Assembly: GCA_963970005.1 (NCBI GenBank)
Contig: CAXAMN010026373.1
Span: 287,536 to 351,535 of the forward strand
Direction: 5' to 3'
Length of the DNA: 64,000 nucleotides
Source of the DNA: Durusdinium trenchii
Lineage: Eukaryota; Sar; Dinophyceae; Suessiales; Symbiodiniaceae
The notes under the pieces are model-generated. The model saw only the letters and a list, made by a program, of their open reading frames with translations, was not told the DNA's origin and searched no databases. The translations under genes were made by a program, and so were the position numbers. Below are positions 10,882 to 19,000 of this stretch, in pieces; position 1 is the first letter of the stretch; each line of letters opens with the position of its first letter.

Positions 10882-13683
10882 CTACAGAAAGCGTTCGACA
10901 GGGAACGACCATGAATCAGCCGAGCGGCCAGCCCCACCGGCCAACACACGGCAGAATTTGAAAAGCTCGCCAGGGGCGAAAAAAGGGAGAGCACCAACAA
11001 GTGCACCCTGAAGCAACACTTTGCCAATGCATTTTGTTGCCCTGGCGGTTGGTGTCCCAGGAAGTGCATTGTGCGTCTTTGAGAGCACAACACAGCATTT
11101 ACGCAACTTAAGGACAAGTTCTTGAAAATGTGCTTCACGGCATCTAAAATGATGTCCTCGAATTACAAACAGAAAGGCCAATTCCTGATAAGTGCACATC
11201 ACATGGTCAGCTAGAAACCACTTAAGCGTCTTTCCAAAATTGACAAAGACTTGCCAATCAGAAGCAGAGAGATCAAGCTTGGGAGGGCAACTGGAATCCT
11301 CCGGCTTCCATGAAAAAGAAAAATCAGCTTCATTGTGGTTCCACGCAAGGCCCGGGTAGATCGTGTGGAAGTCAATCTCCGAGGCGGCACTTTGTCGCAT
11401 GGGCGTGTCTGTAAATGTATCAGAACACTCAAAGCCTATAAAGCGGTTCAAGTCCGTAAGGGTGCGTTGCTTCTGAAGAATTGCTGCTTGAAACATACCC
11501 TTGTCTTCAGCCGCAATTGTACACCGGGAGCGGGCAAATCGCTTAGCAACAGCATCTGCAAGCTGATTCAGTTCGATGTGCTTTCGTGTTGTGCCTGCTG
11601 CGCGGATCACAGTAGCAGGTATCACTGAAACAGGTAGATCATCACCAACATGCGAAGGAATCCACGTCAAGAGCAAAACAGGTCCACTGGTCAGCAGACT
11701 CCTGGCAACTATGACTTTGTGCAACACCTTCCACCATTCAATGTGCAGGCAGTTCGTGGGAATATTGCCAGTTTGAACCATATGGTTAACTTGACAAACA
11801 ACCTCTTTGCAGTCGCTGTAAATATGAAGTTTGCAGTCGGACTTCAAGGTAGCAACAATGACCGCCCACAATTCTGCAGTATAGGAAGAAAGGCACAGGT
11901 GAGAAACTGTTCCAGCGTGAAACACCTTCCCCTCCTCGTCAATGATGGCATAACCTGCTGCCGTAAGTGGGAAGACCTCACCCCAAAGCACGGAGCCATC
12001 AGACCACAGGGATTGCAAATCATCGGGTCTATGAAAGATCTGAACTGGGAGTGCATCAGCACGGTCAACATGAAGCCGATGTCGGATGATAGCAAAAGGG
12101 TGTTCCACAATGCCAAGTAGTCGAAAGTTCGGCCCAAACTCATGACCTGGACCTGGAGGAAATTGCTGCCTTGCTTGAGGACATTGCAAAATGTGCACAA
12201 GTGATTCTTTTTCAGTTTCACAAAAACGGCACAATGGGGAATCCGAAAACTTGGCAGCAAATCTACGATCGTTGGTAATCGTACACCCAACAAGTTGTGC
12301 TTCAAAGTGAGCAAGCAACGGGGGTGAAACCGAATCGCGAACTCCATTCTGGGTCCCAAAGAGCTTGGAATGAAAAAGGTCTACAAATCCATCCGGTTTG
12401 GCAAAATCTTTACGATTAAGGCTGGCTGAGTGAGCATAGTGTGCCTGAACTGCAAGCTGTTTCAACAAAGGCACAATGTCACGAACTGAAAGATCTTGTA
12501 AGTTGAGATCAAGGTGACCAAAGAGGTGCAAATGAAGCTGATCATCAATGGTTATACCAAAAGCATGGCATGCCTGACGAATGCCTACGAGGAGGGAGAA
12601 CCTGCCCGAGTTAGGTTGGTTGGCCAACCGACGGCATCTAGCAATAACGTCGGGATTGTGGTGGACAAAGCGCAGAAAATCAACAATGGCACAGTAGGCC
12701 CTAGCCAAGTACGGATCAACACGGTGCGGCGGTGCAAGAAAGCCAAGAACCAAGTGTTTAGCCCTCCAGTGAGGTCGTTTGCCCCACAAAACCTGGGTGA
12801 TTTCAGCTTGGATTTTGTCAAGGGCAGCTTTAGGGACCTTAGACAAGTGTGAGGCAAAGCTGCATTGAGGAATGACTTTAGCTCCAAGGAGTTGTGCCTT
12901 GATTTTGCGAGGTAACGGGAGGGCCCCAATGTTACGAATGTCAAGGACGATTTTATGAGTCTTCTCCTCAGGAAAGTCAAAAGCGATGCGCTGAGAAGTA
13001 TAGATTTTAGAACCAAGCACATCAATAGTTTCCTGAAGCATAAAATCAGGGAAAGACAAACGAATGCATTTCCGACCCGTCGAATTCGAAGCCCAAGCAA
13101 CCGACTTACCAGCATTGAGTTTTTGACCAACAAGGGCATCCCAAAGCTTGGTGACTTCTAGTGCCGTTTGAAGGTTGGCAACATGTTGGATTTTCGCCCA
13201 CAAATAAATGTCATCAATGTAGATGCGACATGACAAATGGGGGATGTCCTTCAAGAAAGCAACCCACGAGAGCATGTAGGCATTCATAGCGATCAGCGAA
13301 AAGGAGCAACCCTGTGCAACCCCATTTGGTGATGTGGTAGGAATGGAGGCTGTCCAACCTCTATAAGACAAGTGTTTGCGCAGCCCTGCATATTGGCGAA
13401 CAAAAATGCTGACCACATGCTGAGGACAACCAATGGCAAGCAAAATGATGGCAACGAAAGCAGGAACAATACGATCAAAACACTTGCTTTTATCGAGTTT
13501 AAGACCAGCAACCGTTTCACTGTGCATCTCAGCTTCATCAAGATCAAGTCTCAGAGTGGCGGGAATATCAGTCATATGCCGGCCCGCTATGCCACCTACA
13601 ATAGAAGGCGGCATGATGGTTGCTTGCCACTCCTTGGCTTGACGAAAGCGAGCGCCCGTGTAAGCTAGTAAAAGAGGCGGCAA
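10882..13683 (-). CDS. LINE-1 ORF2 3' part: reverse transcriptase, zinc knuckle, RNase H
   Basis: This 933-codon open frame begins inside the RT domain; its first codon is TTG, so it is a continuation and not a start. RT motif A is LKLDKSKCFD (residues about 61-70), motif B is NGVAQGCSFSL (120-130) and motif C is IYIDD (164-168), all with catalytic Asp present. A zinc-knuckle-like CRFCETEKESLVHILQC follows near the middle. RNase H has LWSDGS (Asp), SSYTAELWA (Glu), IYSDCKE (Asp), WIPSHVG and LADAVAK (His and Asp), so the full set is present. The sequence continues from the EN frame through a break at about 13698. All catalytic residues are intact, so the break looks recent. Confidence 0.9.
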   Translation of the reverse strand: MPPLLLAYTGARFRQAKEWQATIMPPSIVGGIAGRHMTDIPATLRLDLDEAEMHSETVAGLKLDKSKCFDRIVPAFVAIILLAIGCPQHVVSIFVRQYAGLRKHLSYRGWTASIPTTSPNGVAQGCSFSLIAMNAYMLSWVAFLKDIPHLSCRIYIDDIYLWAKIQHVANLQTALEVTKLWDALVGQKLNAGKSVAWASNSTGRKCIRLSFPDFMLQETIDVLGSKIYTSQRIAFDFPEEKTHKIVLDIRNIGALPLPRKIKAQLLGAKVIPQCSFASHLSKVPKAALDKIQAEITQVLWGKRPHWRAKHLVLGFLAPPHRVDPYLARAYCAIVDFLRFVHHNPDVIARCRRLANQPNSGRFSLLVGIRQACHAFGITIDDQLHLHLFGHLDLNLQDLSVRDIVPLLKQLAVQAHYAHSASLNRKDFAKPDGFVDLFHSKLFGTQNGVRDSVSPPLLAHFEAQLVGCTITNDRRFAAKFSDSPLCRFCETEKESLVHILQCPQARQQFPPGPGHEFGPNFRLLGIVEHPFAIIRHRLHVDRADALPVQIFHRPDDLQSLWSDGSVLWGEVFPLTAAGYAIIDEEGKVFHAGTVSHLCLSSYTAELWAVIVATLKSDCKLHIYSDCKEVVCQVNHMVQTGNIPTNCLHIEWWKVLHKVIVARSLLTSGPVLLLTWIPSHVGDDLPVSVIPATVIRAAGTTRKHIELNQLADAVAKRFARSRCTIAAEDKGMFQAAILQKQRTLTDLNRFIGFECSDTFTDTPMRQSAASEIDFHTIYPGLAWNHNEADFSFSWKPEDSSCPPKLDLSASDWQVFVNFGKTLKWFLADHVMCTYQELAFLFVIRGHHFRCREAHFQELVLKLRKCCVVLSKTHNALPGTPTARATKCIGKVLLQGALVGALPFFAPGELFKFCRVLAGGAGRSADSWSFPVERFL

Positions 13684-16051
13684 GATAGTAATCAGCCGTT
13701 TGTTCAGGGGGGGAGGAAGGCCCTGGCTTATTGAGAATAACTAACTTGGCCTCAGTCAAGGCTCTTGGGAGCGAATGATCAACCTGCTGTTCGAGGCGGC
13801 GAAAGAAGGCAGCAATCAAATCGCACAGAGCAAGAGGGAATCGTTGCAGTTCAGTGGTCCGCCATCCATCAAGCCCAGGCGCTGCATTGGGGTGGCGTCT
13901 CTGAAGGGTCTCAAAGATATCGGCCCCTGTGAGGGCTGGCGGAGTCCATGGCTTATTCTCACGCGAGAGGTATGGCCAAAGGACCCGCAAGACTTCAACT
14001 GGGTCTTCGTGACCAATATTGGAAGCAAAAATGTCATCCCATTGGTTGTTGATAGCATTAAGGGCTTTATCAGGCTGGTAAATGATATGCCCACAATCAT
14101 CAGTAACAAGGTTGTTGGGTTGATCTTGCGCCTTATTCTTGAGGTGATGGAAAAGGTATGCACGGTCAGAAGTGGCTGAATGCTGAATTTTCTCCCGCCA
14201 TGCACGGATTCTGGCTGATTTCAAATTGCTCTCTGTTTGTGCGATCTCAACTTGAAGCCAAAGGTGGCACTCATGCAAAGTCAACAAGGGAGGGCAGCGA
14301 GAGCCTCGAAGGTCAAAGGGAGCTTTGAGGTTCCGCAAAAGTCTAGTCAACTTGGCAAGGGCATTATGCAGAATATCACACTCTTGATCTGAAAGCCTAC
14401 TCTTGGCAACCTTAGCTTGGATGTCAAAAACCTTGGCACGGGCATTAAAAAGCCAGGAAAGGCGCAGGGTAGTGGCCGAACCTGAGTTTTGTTGCCCAGG
14501 GCAGTATTGTTTGGATCTAAAAACAGGAGCAACAGCACGTTTTTGAATACCAGGTTTCCAAGTCGCACCAGACTCAAGCAGTGTAGTCACAGCAAATTGG
14601 TTGATGTCACACCAAAGCCCTTCCGGAGTGGAATTGGTGAAGTTGGCTTCAAGGTTCGCATCCCAACACTGCAAGGAGGGCTGGTAATCTTTGGGGCAGG
14701 ACGGTTTATCAACTTGGGAAATATCAAGCTGGGCGAACTTAACATGAACAGGCCCAACATGGAAGATGACATCCCAATGAAAGGTCGCGCGAACCGGACG
14801 ATGCTGCTTGGAGAACCAGTCGACCGTGCAAATGTCCGTGAGGCAAGAGAACGCAACATGGTTCAAAAGCATCCCATCGATAGAGGAACAATGCTCACCA
14901 AAGGCAGTGAAGGTGCAATCGCGACTATATGTAATCGGCCTATCGAGGGAACCGTCTTCAAGGTGGGTAGAAAGCGGATCAAACCAATTAGCAAAATGCG
15001 TGGCAGCAGCGACTGACGGATATTGGAGGGGTGGGAGCTGGAAATCGCCAACCACCAAAACCGGGATATTGCCAAATTGGGCTGCAACCTGGAAAACGTC
15101 ACCAAGAAGACGATCATTGAAATGCAGGATATCATGGTCAGCAGAAGCACCAGACTTAGCATAGATGTTAAAGATCAAGATCTTCAACGAGGGCTGAACT
15201 TGGTGCCAAACAGCTTGGACCCGCTTAGAATGAAAGAGACCTTTGAAAAGCCCAGTAGTGTCCTGACTCTCCTCAAAAGGGGAGGAGAGAGTACTAGGTG
15301 CAAGCATGGCAACACCACCATGGGAGGTAGAGCCGCTACCATCAGACCTGAACAAACCCGGAAGCAGGTCCCCAAGGATCAGATTCTTACCAGCAGCACA
15401 CGCCGACTTGGAGGCATTCCGAAAATTGTTGCGACCGATACGAGTTTCTTGAAGGCACACCACACTATCGTTCCAGCCCTTCCAGGTGTCATCTTTAAAG
15501 AAGCTCCCAATGTTGGAGGAAAGAATGGACCACAACTGGCCAGGACCCTCCCCAGGATAGCCCATGGTCGAATCAAAGATACGGAAGCCCCACGGTTTCC
15601 AGCGGCAAACTCGCACAGCACATGGTTTTCCAGCATGGTCATGGTCGTTCAAAACTCTAGCTCGAGAGATGCACTTGAATTGGAGTGCGAAAAGGGCCCA
15701 CCCACAAATGCCAAGAGTATGGGACAGCAGACAGAGACAGTGAAGCCACTGCAAGCCAAAAGTCCAAGCGGGCACCAAGGAGAGGCCAAAAGGTAGGACT
15801 GAGGCTGGCAAGTCCAAAGCAAGAGAGTGATATATGGCTCGATTGGCACAACACTCCAAACTGAGACTTGCATCCCCAGGGAGAAACCCAACGGGAGGGG
15901 CCACACGAGGTAGCCCAGACAATGAAGCGCTCATTGCGCAAACCCCAAAAACGAAAGAGCTGACCCAGTTGACAAGGGCCAGACAGATAGAAAGCGACGA
16001 ACAAAAGCGAGCAAGCAGCCCCAAGAAGGGGAAGAGACAAAGAAGAACCAA
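13568..16051 (-). CDS. LINE-1 ORF2 5' part: AP endonuclease and start of RT
   Basis: The open frame starts 30 nt after ORF1 stops. The first ATG is at 15934; upstream codons are open but strongly hydrophobic. The EN domain shows VVCLQETR (catalytic Glu), a GGVAML strand, NIYAKSG, VVGDFQLPP (GDF with Gln where Asn is usual), SSIDGMLL and QHRPVRATF (terminal His; Asp of the usual DH pair is Gln). The RT start reads AAPGLDGWRTTEL and LTEAKLVILNKPG. After PEQT (about 13700) the conserved continuation RLITILPPLL is in the next frame, so one base is gained or lost. The residues beyond (to 13568) are out-of-frame reading. Confidence 0.88.
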   Translation of the reverse strand: MVLLCLFPFLGLLARFCSSLSICLALVNWVSSFVFGVCAMSASLSGLPRVAPPVGFLPGDASLSLECCANRAIYHSLALDLPASVLPFGLSLVPAWTFGLQWLHCLCLLSHTLGICGWALFALQFKCISRARVLNDHDHAGKPCAVRVCRWKPWGFRIFDSTMGYPGEGPGQLWSILSSNIGSFFKDDTWKGWNDSVVCLQETRIGRNNFRNASKSACAAGKNLILGDLLPGLFRSDGSGSTSHGGVAMLAPSTLSSPFEESQDTTGLFKGLFHSKRVQAVWHQVQPSLKILIFNIYAKSGASADHDILHFNDRLLGDVFQVAAQFGNIPVLVVGDFQLPPLQYPSVAAATHFANWFDPLSTHLEDGSLDRPITYSRDCTFTAFGEHCSSIDGMLLNHVAFSCLTDICTVDWFSKQHRPVRATFHWDVIFHVGPVHVKFAQLDISQVDKPSCPKDYQPSLQCWDANLEANFTNSTPEGLWCDINQFAVTTLLESGATWKPGIQKRAVAPVFRSKQYCPGQQNSGSATTLRLSWLFNARAKVFDIQAKVAKSRLSDQECDILHNALAKLTRLLRNLKAPFDLRGSRCPPLLTLHECHLWLQVEIAQTESNLKSARIRAWREKIQHSATSDRAYLFHHLKNKAQDQPNNLVTDDCGHIIYQPDKALNAINNQWDDIFASNIGHEDPVEVLRVLWPYLSRENKPWTPPALTGADIFETLQRRHPNAAPGLDGWRTTELQRFPLALCDLIAAFFRRLEQQVDHSLPRALTEAKLVILNKPGPSSPPEQTADYYLAASFTSLHGRSLSSSQGVASNHHAAFYCRWHSGPAYD

Positions 16052-16081
16052 AGTCCAAGTATTGAGCAGCGGTTGAGATAG

Positions 16082-19000
16082 TCAGTACGGCCCTGGGCCG
16101 CGCTGATGCTTGGGAGCTGGAGTTTCTCCAGTTGGCGAACGATCTCTTGGCACGTTGGCAGCCTGGAGCAACTGCCTCAAGCTGGAGGAGATGTCATCAA
16201 AGCGGCTATCGAATTTCGCTTCCATTCTGGACTGCCTTCCTTCGAGCACCGAGAACTTCTCTTCCAGACGGTCAAGGCGGATGTTCTCAGCATGGTATTG
16301 AGGTGCAATTGCAGGCTCAGCTCGACTCTGCTGTCGTGGCGGGGCATTGATTTTCTTGCCACTGGAACGGCCAGGAGGCTTGGCTTGGCCAGTAAGGATT
16401 TCCTCGACTAAGAGAATCTCGTGTAGCTTGCCATTGACCTCGACAGAGAATTTGGCAATGGAAGGCCGTTTCTGGAACGCCATCGTCCAACCACATACAC
16501 CATTTGAGCGGAAAGCTCTCGAGGGCAGCGGTGGCAGACCCGTAGCTTTGAGCGTGGCTGTAATGACATCCCTTGGTTCGGTACTTGCAGGCCACCCTGT
16601 CGTCTGGTAGGTGAACTTCGGGATGACCGAGATATTCTCTGCGGTGATACGAGAGTCAGCAGAGAGAATCGCCTTCCTCATTTCTGCAACATTGGCCGTC
16701 CACGCTCGTGCTGCAAGCCCACGCCGAGTCAGGCATGCTCCTGCGTAGCCTGAGGTGCCTTTGGTCATGATGTAGACCTCATGGAGTGACGATTGCTTCG
16801 GTTCCCAAAATCTCGGAAGAACTGTGATGTCCTCAAAGGTGTCAGCATTGGTGAGGTAGTCTCTAAAGAGGAAGTTGGCACTACCACTGGACTTGAGACT
16901 TGCCGGCCGACAGGTGACTGGTACTTTGATGATACACTGAAAGTTCTTGTCATCTTTGCCAGCAGAAGGATGCCTCCCAACACGAAAGGCATACATGTTG
17001 ACCTTGTCAATCAAGTCTGGGTGGAGCAAACCAAAGTGATGCTTCAGGAAGGAGATATGCTGCTGACTCGCCTGCTCAGTGTCCTGTGGCCCCAAAAGGC
17101 GCGAATCTGCATCCATAACAAGCTCAGCAACTTCAGCGGCAGTCAATTGCACTTTCGGGTCAGGAAGCTTGTAGGTGACCGAACCATGAAGCTGCCAAAG
17201 AATGACGAGCCTTTTGTAAGCAGTCTTGGCTTGTGCATCTTCAAGGACAAGCTCATACGGACCAATGACTTTCAGACCAAGATCAATGTATTGGTTCTTG
17301 TCATTCCCAGGCAGAATGGCCAACATGGTAGCACACGGAGTGATACGGCTGAGTTCAGCAATGCCTGACTTTGTAGCAAGAACTGCTCCAGCCTTCTTGG
17401 CACCAGCCTGAAGACGGTGAACTTGAGGGATTGGAATTCCCTTCTCATCAATAAGCGGGTGGTCCGCAGGCATCGTGAGGTCCTCCCATCTCGTCTGGAA
17501 GAGTTTTTTGGGGTTCTTCTGCTTGCCAGTCTTGGGGGCCCAAGGATCATCAATCTGCAATTGGTCAACTTTAGTCGCACCGGCCTCTGACTTGTTGGTG
17601 GTTTCTTTGTGCTCAGTGCCACCACCAGCTGCATACTGCGGCACTCCTCTGTCAGCAAGGAGATGGTGAAGGAAGTTCGTCCGCACCAGGGCAGCAAAGT
17701 TGGAGATTCGTGGAAACGAGGAAGACAATTGCCAGACAAGCCTTGCCCTCTCAATTGTACTTCGGATGTGCACTCTGAACCTGGAGAGATTGATGGCCTG
17801 CTGCGTCTCATTTGCAAGCGTTGGAATGGCAATCCGAAGTCTCTCACAAAGGGAGTGAAGTAGAACCCATCCACACATATTGGCCTCAGGGTTGCATCTG
17901 ATAATGTGAACTTGGCAAGTCAGCTGAGCTTCATCGATCTGAGACATGATGAAGGTGGCCAACGGCCCCGCAAGATGGGCGAGTGCATCAGGCAAACTCA
18001 TAAAGAGTGCAATGGAAGCATCATTCCTGTTGGCATCAATCTGCGTCCAGCACTGGTCAATGAGGACAAACCATGTCACATGTTGGTAGGCACGGAAGTC
18101 CCGGCGCACATCATTGAAGTATACAATGTGGCCAGTGGCATAATCCCAGCTTCCAGGTGGCATGAAGCAGCATTGCGGCCTCACAAAGCGAATGGTGTGG
18201 AGAATGAAGTCTAGCTCATCTGACCCAAGCCATCCAGGGTAGTGGTTGAAGTGCTGAATGCGATGGTGAAGATGGCTATCAGGGCTGTCGATGTGAATGA
18301 ACGGTGTCTCAGCATGATCAGGACTGTGACCAGCATCATCAAACACAACGTGTAGAGCATCAGAGGTGACCGCATTGCCTCGAATAGTGGTGGTGGCCAG
18401 AAAGCTGAAGAAAGCTCTTCGGATGTTTGCAGCAAAGTACCACAAACCATGTGCAATACCATGTTGGTGCCAATCTTCAATAGCATCCTCAACAACATCA
18501 TCAATCAGAGCCCGCATGGCAATTGAGGTGGAGCCATAGAGCTCGGCATTGTGAGGGATCTGCTCAAAAATGCCTGCAGCATTAGCCCATCTGTGAAGCA
18601 AAGCCCAGCCACAGAAGTGAGCAGAGTCATCGAGAGGAACATGGCTATATTGCAAGCGATCGGGAGAGATGTCAAGTAATCTTGCCACAACTTGCAACCC
18701 AGAGCGAAGCAAAGGTCCAGGAAGGCCAACAAAGGTGACATGCGTGGTGGCGCCATCTCGCTGGATTTCAAAAGCCAACCAATGAGAGCCAGAAAGGATA
18801 GGCAAAACATTGAGCCGGTTGTTTGCAATCATGATCTCCTGATAGTCATTCTCTTCCAGGTTCGCAGTTTCAAGGTTCCAGCGAACAATTGGGTGGATGA
18901 CCGCAAACTCCGGTGCAAGCCAGGAGAACTGCCGCAGCGCAAAGTCCATCTCATCAGTGGCAAGCCAACCACCTGTGTTGCTCGCAAATTCAGCACGTTG

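Noticed and set aside
10882..13683. Plus-strand open frames opposite the LINE-1 RT
   Set aside because: They are shadows of a frame with clear RT and RNase H motifs.
14489..15796. Long plus-strand frames (to 257 codons) within LINE-1 ORF2
   Set aside because: Antisense to the endonuclease domain; no motif and biased composition.
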